Of a DNA stretch of 64,000 nucleotides, positions 33,401 through 45,959 are shown in pieces (the stretch's first letter is position 1; each line of letters starts with the position of its first letter). Source of the DNA: Ceratodon purpureus. Its lineage: Eukaryota; Streptophyta; Bryopsida; Pseudoditrichales; Ditrichaceae. The stretch spans positions 16,171,690 through 16,235,689 of the forward strand of contig CM026423.1 of the NCBI GenBank assembly GCA_014871385.1, read 5' to 3'. The position numbers and the translations under genes are program-made. Under the pieces are notes generated by a model. It was not told where the DNA came from and searched no databases. It saw nothing but the letters and a program-made list of their open reading frames with translations.

Positions 33401-35213
33401 GAAATGTGTCGGATAATATTTTACGACACCTTTTCGGAGAGAAGGACTCTATTGCCACTCGACAGGATATGCAGGAGGTGAATAAAATGGCGCACCTGCA
33501 CCTACAGCCTGGCCCAGTCGGTAACTACACCAAGCCCCGAGCTCCGTACGTCTTCACTGACCGTGAGCGGAATGAGTTCTTGCGCCTTGTTTCGACCACG
33601 AAGGTACCAACAGGTTATACTTCTACACTGACAAAACATTTGGGCGAGAGTAGATTGGCCGGGCTTAAAAGCCACCACCATCATGTTTTAATTCAACAAG
33701 TTCTACCAGCTGCTGTTTGAGACCTGCTCAGCCGAGGAGTGCGAGAAACTATAATACGAGTGTGAAACTTGTTCCAGAGAATATGTGCGAAGACTATTAG
33801 AGTGGACTCCATTCCTGCTCTCCGAGTCTATGCAGCAGAGACACTATGCTTACTTGAAATTCACTTCCCACCTGGATTCTTTGACATAATGACACATTTA
33901 GTCATTCATCTGGTTGACGAACTAGAAATATGTGGTCCAGTACACTCGCGCTGGTGTTACTGTATCGAGAGATATTTGGGTGTACTCTGCAGTTTCGTTA
34001 GAGATAAATCAAAGCCGGAGGCAGGCATGGCCTCCGGCTACATGATAGAGGAATCACTCGGTTTTTGCAGTGAGTATTTTTCGTTAAATCCTCATACTAG
34101 ACGCCGCATATGGGATCCCGAGGAAGAGATGCAAGACTCAAGCGAACTGCTGCTGGGTAAAGGAGTGCCAAAGAGACTGTCGTATACAGCTTTGGTCGAT
34201 GCCCACAACTATGTAATCAAACATTCTGTACACACGTCTGAATTACTAAGGTATGACTACTCAGACTTATGAATTTTTTGCTCTCTATTGAACTCTGTGT
34301 CTGTATCAGGTACCGTTCATGCCGAAACTATACCATCTAATTTCCGTCTTCATGTCACTGTGTAGCGAGTGGACGGATCAGCGACAGCTCCTATTAAACT
34401 CTCGAGCTAATTCCAGAGCTTCGAATCGCGGTAGCGCTGTTCCACTCCCAAATCATCTTGCAGAGCCGTTTCCGAAATTTGCCCGTTGGCTGTACAACCA
34501 TGTTCGCATCCTGAAAGAAGAAGGCTTCCCAATATCTTCTGAACTGGAATGTCTATCGTGTATGCCAAGCGAGCATGTGACAAGCTATGACGCCATGTGG
34601 GCCTTCGGGGCTCATCTTGTAACAAGTCAGGAGACAGGTACAGACTATGTTACCTTCGATAGTGGGATTGCGGCTATTCCACCAGATCAAGATAGCTCCT
34701 CCATCGACGTTGGGATCCTGCGGGATATAATCTTAGTCTGTTATGGGGAGATCAGCTGCGTGCTACTCGAAGGCTCATGGATCAAGTCTCGGGATCAGGG
34801 GAGAGCGGTAATTAAACGCGACCAATACGGGTTCTGGACGGTGCTTTTCAATGCTAGAGATGCCGAAAATCAAAATCTTTATGTCTACCCTGCTTCAATT
34901 ACGCAAGTTTTCTTCATGGACGATTCAAGAAGTCCTGAGTGGAAGGTTGTTTTGAGACACGACCCGCGGGCTAGACGCATTGGCACTGACCGAGAGCAGG
35001 TTGAGTTTAGCGCCCAGGGACATGCGCATCCAATACTCGTCCCGGTTCCACAACTAAAGTTGGCGAGGAAGACCTGCGTCGCGATGTCCAAGACGAAGAA
35101 GTTCCCATCGATCAGTACAATACAGCAGCGGCGCAGATGGAAGACGCATCCGACAAACGCCACTTAGATGATACTCAATTTGAAGACGAATTCGAGATAG
35201 TATACGTCGAGTG
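30414..35213 (+). pseudogene. CACTA (En/Spm) TNP2-type transposase, decayed
   Basis: Order: a 76-codon first exon (30414-30641) with a basic helix and a CNICLGENH zinc motif; from 30967 the TNP2 core (Transposase_21 type) with GTTLILLNSLYRHGASN, WKFVNDRCNEEFAHEERNLR region and IHDFPAYG; NTLDIMHIERNV at 33376; a DUF4218-type part (LLEIHFPPGFFDIMTHLVIH) near 33850; an intron 34250-34308; a DUF4216-type part (VFFMDDSRSPEWKV) near 34907. The reading frame has in-frame stops at 31972, 32002, 33718 and 33763, and the acidic C-terminal tail is in another frame from about 35050, so it is dead. Bases 32461-33357 do not match the family and are an intron or insertion. Ends (CACTA repeats) not found. 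Confidence 0.85.
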
Positions 35214-36651
35214 ACAGTATCTGCACTCTGCATGGTCTGTGACTACCGTAGCAACTCTATCAGGACTCATCTGTAGCATTCCTTGTTCAAAACGAAGCCT
35301 CCTTGAACCGCTCCAATCCATGGCCTATCCTCACCAAATTTTTGGCCCAATTCATGGCGGTTTATTCCCTTACCTCAAGCATGAATGGGACGTGTCATTG
35401 CACCGTAATTTTCGTTACTCTCTACAACTCTTCTGCGAATTCTTTGTTTCCTTCCTCGCATTCGCTGATTTAATCCGGATATGTCTTCCTTTCTGTAACT
35501 CTATTAAAATCTCTGTCATTTTGGCCCTGCGCATGTGGAGTTCAGATGATCGCACATGGTTTTCGAGATATGGCAGACTCTGGACGTCCAGGAACACGAG
35601 ATGCTGATAAACATAGACAACATTTCACTTGCATACAGTTCTAAAATCTGAGAAGATTTTATCTAAGTTCGTTGGATCAGGTGAGCGTCTACCGAATGTG
35701 AACCCCCCATGCTGTTCGTCATCCGAAGTATACCGTTCTCTCTTTTTGATCGCAATACGTTTACACTCTTGATCATAATCCCACCGAGTGCTTCTCATTA
35801 ATCTCTCATCATATAACTGTGTATTCACGTTTCGTCAATAGAAAGACAGCGAGCAAGTCCAGAATGTGCCAGACTTGCATAAATGCCAACTCATGGACCG
35901 AATTCAACATAGTCGGCTTTTCTATACATCGTTGGTAAGTGGATGAGCATTGACCCTGATTTATCTATTCAATTAGCAATGATTTTTTCCTAATGTTGAT
36001 TGCGGGCAATATCTCTCGTGCTCTGTTCTAACCGTTTGCCTACGTGAGACATATCAGTATAGGTACTATGCCAGGACCCCCCCCCCCCTACCGTCGCGAT
36101 CACAGGATGAAGAGCCTGGCTCTGCCCCTATGACCAAGAAACCCCGGTCTTAGCCCATCCCCGTCATCCGCGGAAACCGAAGCCTGTTCTGTGAAGGTTA
36201 CCCTTTGTCCGCATGCCACGGTCACTGATCCCCGCCCCATGCAGGGCCAGTCTCCTCATGCAGACGCCCATCGGGGCTGATAGTTTCAGCCCTGTATGCT
36301 CGTCTAAATGTCACTTCCGACGAGACACTTCACTAACCTGGCGCAATTATATTTCTACCATTGTGTATCTCGAGGGATTCTTAATCATGAAGATCGGATC
36401 CGCAACCATCGAATCAAGGGCGGCTGTGATATTACAACCCCGTCCCCTTCGCCACACAAACCTAATTTCCAATACTTCATGTCTACTGCAGAGTCCAGCC
36501 CGGCGTTTCTCCTTCTTCAAGACTACCCACATTGGTGCGCACTCTATCTCTTTTACTGGCTCCACACAACTCCTTCCTTGCATTTCCGCGTTTTGCCTGC
36601 AACTTACTGTGTGCTCGTGTTTCCCGGCGAAGTGCTTGTAGCACCAGAGAT
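35214..36651. other. intergenic, right flank of the CACTA remnant
   Basis: Open frames at 35239-35607, 36213-36641 and 36308-36787 overlap each other and lack domain signals. A run of 12 C occurs at 36077-36088. The sequence ACCGTTCTCTCTTTTTG at about 35732 also occurs at about 32540 inside the CACTA remnant. Confidence 0.4.
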
Positions 36652-37936
36652 ATGGCTCAGCAAAGAGACTTTCTTGCGTCAATTCCATGGTTTGTGGAGT
36701 ACATGTGCCTCAACAATGCAGGACTTGTTCCAATGGTATCGCCGACCGAATTGCTGCCATCGCGAGTCGACATGGCTGATTTCCTAGGGCCGAAGAATGG
36801 GGCAGGATACATCTTCGAAAACCATGGCGATCTCCGTTACGAAGAGTACGTCCGAGAACTATTCAAGCGTGTCCTCCAGGTCAATTGGCCTGCGAGTGGC
36901 ATCATGCCGCATTTCATTTCGCGCGCGGGGTAGTGGCAGAGGTGTTGGGTATGGAGATTGACTGGGCCGAGTTTGCCTATAAAATCACTCACCCTCATCA
37001 GTCCCATTCAAAAATTCCCCGGGTTCTGCCGGAATTCAAGACGCTAGAAGAACCCCTCGCTCCGCTTCCGAAGGTAGTGCCAGCGCCCGCAAATCCGGTG
37101 GGTGCCCTAGCTCTTGTGTGATGGTAATTTGTTTTATAGAGCGCTCGTCACTTCGTTAGTCTGGCGTGGGTTGACTTTGTACATCTACTATGAGTTGTCT
37201 GGGCGTGTTACTTATACTCCTCTCGCAGATTGATGAAGAAGTGCAGCACCTCCACCGACCCTCGCCTTCGTCACCAGTCGCGGTACCAATCGTAGTCACA
37301 GTAGAGCAGACCGAAGCCAAGGTTGAACACGTGTCTGGACCAACTCCAACACCATTTGTTGATGATATCCACCGACGTAATCCACGCTTCATCCCAACCT
37401 TGTCCAAGACCGCCATCGCCGGCTTCATCAAGCTTCGTCCCGGTATCCTGAAGTTAATCGACTCTGAGCGCATGCGTCTCCGGGCTGAGTCTCACGACGT
37501 TGGGCGAGAATTTGAACGAGCCACAACGCGCCTAATGCAAGAGCGTGACCACCTGAAGTTCCTCTCTCGCAAAGTTATGGAGAAGACTGACATCCTGGAC
37601 CGAGCAGTGGAGGAACACAAGCGTGCACACGAGATGTTTCTCTCTGAGAAGAAAAAGGACACGACTGGAGTAGAGCATGTTTCGACGAAGAAACCTATTG
37701 CCAACCCATACGAAACCCTGGTCAAATCCTGGTACGATAACGTTGAGTCGTCTCACCGATCCCTATCCCGCTGGGAGTTCAAGGTAAAAAGACAGGCTGT
37801 GCTTGTGGACCGCGCCAAAGACGACTTGAAGGCTGCCGAAGACACCAAAGCAGCAAACGTGGCTGAGATTGAAGCTGAAGTCTTTCAGATGTCTGCATTG
37901 GCAACATTTGTGAAAGACATTTGCAGGAGTGACTAG
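36652..37936 (+). CDS. unrecognised gene with coiled-coil C-terminus, structure uncertain
   Basis: ATG 36652 follows an acceptor (GCTTGTAG) by 10 bp. The first part (to about 36880-36930) reads FLASIPWFVEYMCLNN, then LRYEEYVRELFKRVLQ. A second coding-looking part in another frame runs from about 36940 to 37115 (EVLGMEIDWAEFAYKITH, then a Pro-rich linker). The last exon 37229-37936 (acceptor CTCTCGCAG) is strongly charged and heptad-like (RLMQERDHLKFLSRKVMEK, WEFKVKRQAVLVDRAKDDLK), a probable coiled coil. Joining the first two parts needs a ~51-bp intron or a frameshift; joining first and last is in phase if the middle is skipped. No family recognised. Confidence 0.45.
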
Positions 37937-39633
37937 CAGAAATGACTCGGGGCATAGGCTAAAGAGTTTACGTAGAATCTTGCTTACACATATGCCTCCA
38001 TCCACTAGGGATTACTAGTCACTTAATTCTCCGCCACAATGCAGAAGTATAGTCCCCGTTTTATATGCAGGTTAGCGTATCACCAGCAGTGCGGAACTCC
38101 AGTCTCCACAACGTAGAGAACTTATTTAGATCTGGCTATTAGGACTTAGCGATTGCTTTCAGACCTTGGTAACTAGTCCGAATTTTTGGTAACGTTACAA
38201 TTTCCAGCAACTCAAGTTTCTTGCACTCTTTTGTTAATCAAAGTTTGATGTATTCTGCATGTGGAATAACCATATTACCGGCTTTCCTCCGTTCGATGAA
38301 GTGCTGAATATGTGTGCACGCGGATCTCCTGTAGAACCACTGTACAGACTCGATTGAGTATTGATATCCTGATCAAACCCGGACGTCTCATCTGACCCGT
38401 GTGAAACCCCTGCTGGAACACACGTTGTGTGTAACTCCGTATCCCGAGGTAAATCTGTACAGATGTGCGCAACAAAAATGGATGAAATGGAAAGCAGCAT
38501 TTCGATTCTAACATCTAGGCAAAACACGCAACAGTCATAGTAAACCCACGCAGAAGTAACAACGATGTCCTATTCCGAGGCGGACCCGTGTCACTATTTC
38601 ATTCGAAGCCCCAAATGTTTCGAAAATAAGTGTAAACTAAGCCTACGCTGACGAGTAGGCTCCACTGATGAACACTGTTCAGTGCCCGACTTTTCTAATC
38701 TCGAGGCCCAGCCAATCAGGTGATTTCTGACGCATGAGATGAACACCGAGGTCACATTTTCGGTGTACTCCTTCGGTGTACGTACATCTGTTTTCCACTA
38801 GTGCTCTCACTGGTTGAACGCGAAGATGATGGCGACGAATATCATCTCGGTTTCATCCAGGAAAGAGACTGCACCTCGAAAATCACAATACCAACATTAT
38901 CTGTAGAAATCACAAATCTACAACTCCAAATCTAGGAATAGTGTAAATTTCATCGGCTCTGGGTGCAGTAACGGGTTTAGGTCGTCGTCCTCAAACCGGC
39001 GATGAAGAAGCTTTATTTGTGATTGGCACAAGAGCAACAGGCGAGGAACCGACGAGAGGTGACAGACCAAACAATCTCACAACAGCAGCAAGCTCGCAGC
39101 CAGTGCTGGTGTTTCTCTAGATTGTGCTCGCCAATTCAATGCCGCATGCGCCTCTGGGGCTCGGGGAGCGAATTTGAGCTCGAAGAATCTTCTCTCATCT
39201 TCTGCCATGGCGTATCAACGAAGTTCACTTCTGCTGCTTAGGGTTTGGTTGAGAGAATTCGGGGAGGCATGAGAGGAGGAGGTTTAGTCGTATCTGTGTA
39301 GTGTAGTATAGTTGTTGCTGTTACGGGTGTTGAGGTTGATTGGGAGATTGCTTTGGATTTTGGCTGGTGTGGATTGTGTGAAGGTTTTAGTAGGTTGTCG
39401 TTTGGAATGAAGCTGTGACGACGCGGGGGAGGAGGAGTGGGGAGTGAGGGTATTTAGGTTTTGGTGGAGAGAGGGTGGAGGAGCATGGTTGTTGCAGTGT
39501 TCGCCATTTGGCGTTTATTTTTCTAGGCGTGGAATTCATTGGAAGTGTTCTTTCGGATTTTTTGTTTCGGTTTGGAGGAGGGAGAGGAGGAGTTTTGGAA
39601 TTGGCATGCCATGCAAGCTTCTGAAGTGTAGTT
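37937..39633. other. intergenic and CSK promoter/leader
   Basis: No gene was called. A minus frame at 38234-38527 begins with a hydrophobic stretch (MLLSISSIFVAHIC) and is weakly reminiscent of the S1/SPH start, but lacks the later signatures. The last ~600 bp before 39634 are GC-richer, as expected for the CSK promoter and 5' UTR; a short upstream ATG frame begins at about 39606. Confidence 0.4.
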
Positions 39634-42600
39634 ATGGCGGCCGCGACGTCGAGCTCTCTGTTGTTGTACTATCAGCTGTCGCAGGCAGCGCTCGGGTCGA
39701 GCGTGAATGTGTCGAAGGGTCGGAATTCTGTGTGTTGTGTGAAGGCGTGCGCGAAGGCGAAGAAGTATGCGCTTGGTGTTCAGTGTTTCCAAGGGCAGCC
39801 TCCGGCGCGGGTAGCGTACTCGGATAGTGGTGACTTGTGCGCTATTCGACCGGTTTCTGATGAGAGCGTGAATGAGAAGGTTGTAGCAAAGCCATTGGAG
39901 CTGCCGTCCTCTGCATTAGCCATTGCGGATGCAATTGGAACGGGATTCACGGCTCTGAGGAAATCGGATGATTCCAAACAGGCTTACACGACTGCCAGTG
40001 CGGAGTTTATTGCGCTTTGCACTGAGCAGCTAGGATTGGGCAAGGAGATTGTCGGTTCCTCTGCTCGGTTTACGGTACATTGCGACACTCCCTCTGTTCA
40101 TTCCGTATCATACGTCGCGCAAATTTTAGCGTCTACTCGTTTCTAGTTAATTTTCCAAAAATCAATAAGTAGATCAATTTGTGGATATTTAACCTATTTT
40201 TTGAAAATTAGTTGTCAATTATGCCACGATTCATTTTAGTTTGAAGTTCCCGAGTTATCGCTGAGCGAATTTGACTGGATGGTTGTAGTTCCAATACGTG
40301 CATCAAAAGCTCCACCTCTTAATTTTTCCAGTTCTGAACAAATTGGACGCCGCACTTTCTGAATTATAATTTAATTAGTTATCTCTTGAATTTCTCTACA
40401 TTTCGAGCATGAGAAACATTTGCCGCTTTGCCCATGTCTAAGAGTATGTGCATCTCACGCGAACATCGAATTGCAGGTATATATTAGGCCAGCAGAAAGT
40501 TACAGTACTGGGCAATTGGAGTTTCATTGTATGGCGGTTTACCCAAGCCAGGATGAAGAGGAGCTGGTGCTCAAGCAGTCGGATACTGTTGTTCCTATCT
40601 CCCTGGACGAGGCAGAGCTCATAAAACAAGAGGTGTGTCACGTTATATAAGCTTAGCACACTGCACACAGAAATCACAATTGCAAAATAGTGATCATTTT
40701 GCGTAGAATGTCCGTTGAGACTCCACGCACCTGGGGAGATTCTAACTGGCAATTTTCGGTGGTGAGTACTCACAGGTTGTGGAGGTGGCGAACGGCTCGG
40801 CAATCATACTTCCTATGGTGAAAGACTTGTTTCTAATAGGATTCGTAGTTGTGGAAGGTGTTTCTATGAGCCCGAAGACAGCAAAGCTTAGACCTGTAAA
40901 ACCTGTATGGCCCCCTAAGAAAGGGACGCAGACGCCAGCTGCTACTCTTATATTAAGCAAACAGCAGTTGACAGAGCTTCCGAAAATTGCACGAACCTTG
41001 GCTCTTGCTTGCGTTGTGGACCAGGTAATTCTAAATCATCGCCGGAGGCCTTGTTCTTGCTTTTGGCGATTCGCACAGAACACGATCATATTACAATGGA
41101 ACCATTATTATTACCTCCATAGAGGTTTTTGTCCGACCATTTACGAGATTTCTTTGGAGACGGAAGAAACTCTTGCTTGATTAATAGTATTACTGTCTAT
41201 TTTGTAACACCGTTGGATACGTGTATATTTTGCCTTGACAGCGGGCACTTCTTTTACAAAAATCGAACATACAAAAAAGCGATCAAATCGAAGGTCTCTT
41301 AGAGCAAGTAAACCCCATTAAACCCTTCGAGTCCCTAGCTGTATAATTATTCTGTGTTCAATGTGCAACTGCTTTGCATTGTGAATCTCACTACTTATTG
41401 CTGTTGTTATGGCAATCTAAGCTGTTCTTATCGTCGCCTTCATTCTGGTCGATTGGATTGTGTGTCACAGGCACAAGGACCTTTGCAGGCAATAAGAACA
41501 TTGAGCCAACTTATGCTTCCACAGTTCAAACGAGGCGAGGTTTCAATCTATACCTATACTCAATCCATATATTGTTCCAATTATGATACTGTCTTTCTTA
41601 AGCGGTGTCTCATTCTGAAGTTGGAGATTTGCAGATTCCTCGTGATTTCATTGAAGACATTCTGGTACAAGGTGCTCGCATGAAAGATGTGCTCCAACAG
41701 CTTGAAAATGTGACTCAGGTTGATGCCGTAACTCGAAGCTATCCCTCAACAAATCCTGAGTAAAAGAAAGGCTTTCTTTCTGTTTGAAGGCTTGTTGAAG
41801 ATTTTTATATAGTTTAAACGTGTAGTCCTCTTTAGGATTTTTGAATGAGAGAGATCAGCTGTCATCTGGAGAGTTGCTGACTCCATCTCCATCTATGTGC
41901 AGAGTGGTCCTAATTTAATACAGTCGACTCAAGATTGGGAAGAAGGAAATTCAGAAGAGTTACCAGAGCCGAACTTGGCTAATGAGAGGAGGCGTTTGCA
42001 TACCGGTGGTCGTGGAAACAAAAATGATAATATTAGAAGACAAGGATCGTTGCCAGCTGCTTACTCAGAGGGTCGAGATCTTGAAGCCCCAATGCCGCCT
42101 TTGACACTTGCTCCAGTTCCCGATTATGATATGACAAGGTGAGCGCCAGCAATTCATCATGGGTTAAGAGCCTTCACTTTGATCATTGTATTTTCGTGAT
42201 TTTGCGTGCCATTACAGGAGATAATCTTAATGATCAGATCGTTGTTGGGCTGAATTTCTCCCGTTTAGCTTCTTCGTTCTTGCCATCTGGTTGGTCTTTG
42301 AAATTCTTTTGATTGTAGACCATGTGATGTAGCTAAGGTACTGAAACAGCTCGGACAAGCTGCAAATGGCCTAGCAAACCAAAGGGGGCAGAATCTACAG
42401 ATTACATCATGTTCTCCACTACATGCAGCCGTAAACTCTGCCGGCCTTCATCGAGCTTGCAGCCACCTTCTTGAGATTGCTCTCCAGCATACACCCAAGG
42501 GAGGGTATGTAAGGGCAAACGCAATGAGGGCACCTTGTGGTGGAGTCCTTATAATCATTGAGGATAATGGATCCAATACTACGGTAAGCTTCAAATTTGA

Positions 42601-43152
42601 CCAGTTTAGGAATAAAGGCTTAAATAGTCATTTGGTTTGAACTAAGGAAAACTTAATAGACCAATACTGTTGCGAAACGCTTGTGTTTCTACGTTAAGCT
42701 CTTTCGTGTTCCTGTTACTAAGGTACTGGTAAATTGTAAAGACTTGATTAGTTTCAAATTCCGTCAATGTCTAGTAAGTGAATAAGAAATGTGGAGTGGT
42801 ACAAATCACATGATTCTGCAGGCAAAGCCCCTAGGTGTCCTCCGAGTATTTTCGATCTTCCAGCGATCAGATGACTTCCATTTCTCTTCACGCTTTTCTC
42901 TTCGCACTAAGGTTTCTGACAAAAATATGGTTTCTGTATACCCAGGACTGTGGTTCAGTTCCTACATGGAGGGGCACAGATCTCCACGGGGTTTTAGGAG
43001 AAGATATTCAGTTTGTTCAGAATATTGTTGAACGACAATTGGGAGGTGTTCTCCGGGTGCTATCTCCTCGTGTACAGAACGGTCTACCTGATGGAGGTGG
43101 CACCTACATTGAAATCTGGCTTCCTGGTGTTCCAAACTTCAAAGACTCCTAA
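39634..43152 (+). CDS. CSK: chloroplast sensor kinase (CSK), nine exons, ~627 aa
   Basis: Exons: 39634-40074, 40477-40632, 40776-41024, 41242-41307, 41471-41539, 41635-41718, 41903-42138, 42319-42583 and 42835-43152, all GT-AG and in phase. CSK is a nuclear-encoded, plastid two-component-type kinase that links photosynthetic electron transport to plastid gene expression. The first ~50 residues are Ser/Ala/Lys-rich, a likely transit peptide. SAEFIALCTEQLGL opens the GAF-like sensor part (to ~265). The dimerisation helix reads LLEQ|AQGPLQAIRTLSQL, with Glu303 where histidine kinases have His. The ATPase part has HRACSHLLEIALQHTPKGG (N box) and IIIEDNG (G1). The protein ends GGGTYIEIWLPG. Length fits Arabidopsis CSK (about 610 aa). 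The last acceptor (CCCCTAG) is inferred from frame; a site at 42820 would break it. Confidence 0.85.
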
Positions 43153-44086
43153 GTTACATCATCACTGGAACCAAGATGATGCCAACATGACCGGAATCGG
43201 CCAGAGTATATAACCTGTAGATTTTCCGAAGCATACCTCTAGAATTCATTCTATGATTTTCGTAATAGTAGACATTGGGGTAGAAATTTCACTGCGGTTT
43301 AAATACAACTTTATGTTTCAACCAAGCATGGTAGTTTTTAAATCATTAACTTGATAAGACTCTATGTTGCTGGATAACAACATCCACTTGATAGGGATCA
43401 TTGATATACTTTCTGGAGGAATGGCTCCAAATTTGAGTACTTTGGCCTTTGAGTTTGTAGTTTTGCATTTCTCATAATCAGGTCCTGACTCCTGACTCCC
43501 ATCACTTGCATAGCTTATTTTGATTAACCCATTTTGACTAAATATTACTCACTAACATCAGTCATCACTCAGGGTGGTTGCTCTCAAATACCGTATTAAA
43601 ATTTCGAAATTTCTAGAAACATAGTGTTCCCGAATTTTTTAAGGGCTCATAGTTGAGTTTGATCTCATAGGCGTACTATCCGATCTGGACTCTCCTCTGT
43701 TTAGCACGTAACTACCAAATTCACCTAGTAATTATTGTAATATATTATGTACGTTGGGGACACTAAATAGAGAAAAAGACGAGTTGCACGCGGCCTGGTT
43801 CAAATAAGTTGCCGAAAGTCTGGATTTCTAATCTTGTTATGTTAACCAGCGAAATTAGAATTTCGAGGCACCATTGACACACGAAACTTTGTTTCCTGTG
43901 AATATGTACAGTCGCCACAAGAAAAACACATAATGCCTTTCTGAGCCGTTCAAATATTTGTAAATAACATACAATAAAATTCGTCCATGTTATCTTGCAA
44001 AATTATCACTCAATTCTTAGCCAATCCCACTCAAGCATACCAAGTTTCAATTTCAAAAAAGTAAAATTTTTACTTTTAGTGGATTT
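43153..44086. other. CSK 3' region and spacer
   Basis: No gene, RNA or repeat recognised. AT-rich. Confidence 0.5.
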
Positions 44087-44940
44087 TTAACCCCTAAAGG
44101 ACAATTGTCCTAGAATGGGCTTTTTAAAAATTTGGGCAGGTTCCTAGAATTCCAATTTAATTTGTAAATCTTTGAAAAAAATAATGTAGGTAGGCATTTT
44201 GAAGAGGTTTGTGTAGAATTTTTTATTTTTTTTTGAACATACTGAAATAAAGTTACGGGGTTTTGAGTGTCAAAAGTTGCATTCAGCCAAACTTCGAGCA
44301 AGCTCTCAGCCATTGTGAATGCAGCAAATTCTGCCCAAAACTGCCCAAAATTGCCAAAATCTGCCCAAAGACGAAACTTTGAAATTCCACCAAAAATCGA
44401 GATTTTGATATTTTTCAAAAATAAAAATTTACATTTATAGATAAGGCAGTAGAGCATGTTCCCACTGTTCGGATTTTCAATCCAAGAACTTTTCATATGC
44501 TAATTTTATTGTCAAAAAACGGCCTTTGTTTTTGAATTTCAGCACACCCCCTAGCGGAAAATGATTTTTTTGGCAACCTTCCACAACGTTTTTGAATATG
44601 ATATTTTCTGGACATGTACCTTACTCACTTAGGAACAAGAATATGGAGACTCATCCCAAATCTACTTTTAAATATGGTTTTTGGGGCCTTCAAAACTCTG
44701 TTGTCCCCTTTTTTCGCTAGGAAAAAAAACTTGTTTTCAACTTTGAATGTTACGATCTTGCAATTGATGACGAATGAGTGCGTGAGATTATGTGGACATG
44801 TAGAAATACAAGTTAGCTACAAGATCTTACGGTTAGATGTACTAAAAAAGACCCCAAGTTTGCATAATCCACCTTGCTTTGAAGAGGGGCTGTTTTGAGG
44901 CAGTTTTGAAGAAAAATTCCCTCAAAACTTTAGGGTTTAA
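44087..44940 (+). mobile_element. TTAA-flanked ~0.85-kb element (copy A)
   Basis: Begins TTAA-CCCCTAAAGGACAATTG and ends CAAAACTTTAGGGTTTAA. The termini are inverted (CCCCTAAAG versus CTTTAGGG), and TTAA at both ends would be the target duplication, as in piggyBac-type elements. A diverged inverted copy lies at 47150-48017. No transposase frame; the 128-codon minus frame is AT-rich filler. The piggyBac link rests only on TTAA and the CCC start. Confidence 0.6.
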
Positions 44941-45468
44941 AGCCAATTTCTATGAATTGCATTAAAAATCGCTACTTTGAGTAACAAAGTTGTTGTCTAT
45001 GAAGAATTCAATGAAAAGTTATTATGCAACTAATTTTGTAAAATAGATATTTTTTAACTGTAATTAGATTTTGGCAAAATAAAAACAACTTTTCAATAAA
45101 TTCATTTATAGAAAATCTCAAAGGTTATAGAGATGAAGAGTTTTCTTCGGTTTACCCAAAATTAAAGAAAATGGTTTTATGGATCATAACTTTTTTAGAG
45201 GCTTAGAGAAAAGAAACATATATTTGCACAAAGTTTTGTTTTTTTTTTTTTTGTTTTTTTTTTTTCTTTCTTTTTTCTACGTTCTCAAAAAGTTTCAATA
45301 AATCACTTTAATGTTATGGTTGCAGCCTTAGAATCTAGACATAATGCAGTTAGCGAAGGCATTGCCTTAAAGGCGTATTCAAAATTGTTATAGCACGAAC
45401 TTGCCTAAAATTCCAAATGTTTGTCAAACAATCAATAGCCTTTTCAAAGTTGAGATATTGCTTAATCC
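44941..45468. other. spacer between elements
   Basis: AT-rich, with T-tracts at about 45239-45275. The last 8 bases (CTTAATCC, 45461-45468) form the left copy of the putative hAT target duplication. Confidence 0.5.
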
Positions 45469-45579
45469 CAGAGTTGTTTAAATAGACGTCCAACCCGAAC
45501 GTCCTCCGTCCCGGACGTGGCGTCCCCAACGCTCCAGAATTACGTTGCGGTAAAAAAAATTCGACCGCAAGTGGGTAAA

Positions 45580-45955
45580 AAAATTTCCAACCGTCCGAAC
45601 GGCCGATCCACCCAGGCCGCCACATCTCCGCCGTCGGATCACGCGGACGGCCGCGGAGACGGCCGCGGGGTCGCCAGCGACGGCCGACCTTCGATCCGAC
45701 GGCCACAATACAGCCGTTTTCGGCCATCGCGGGCCGTCGGATGTGGGCGGCCGTGGTCCGCCGTCCGATCCCCGGGCCGTCTCCGCGGCCGGCCACAGGG
45801 TCGGCCCCTCAGCGGCCGCTCCGATCCAACGGCCACGATCGGACCGCGACGGCCGCATCGTGGCCGCCTGATTTCGGCGGCCGTTGAGGGCCGTTGAGGG
45901 CCGTTGGATTGGGCGGCTGTCCGCGCGGACGGCCGCGGAAACGGCCGCGAACTTT
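45580..45955. repeat. GC-rich CGGCCG-type low-complexity block
   Basis: An island of repeated GACGGCCGCGGAGACGGCC-like units in an otherwise AT-rich region. It is open in several frames on both strands, giving Arg/Pro/Ala-rich frames that I reject as genes. A related, shorter block is at 50150-50245. Confidence 0.85.
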
Positions 45956-45959
45956 TTAA

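Noticed and set aside
3358-38500. One giant transposon covering all accessory genes
   Set aside because: At least three unrelated transposase families in different states of decay are present and no common ends were seen; a nested accumulation is simpler.
38234-38527. Minus-strand ORF with hydrophobic start, S1/SPH-like?
   Set aside because: Lacks the FxC and CxWkxxxDGIy signatures; similarity too weak.
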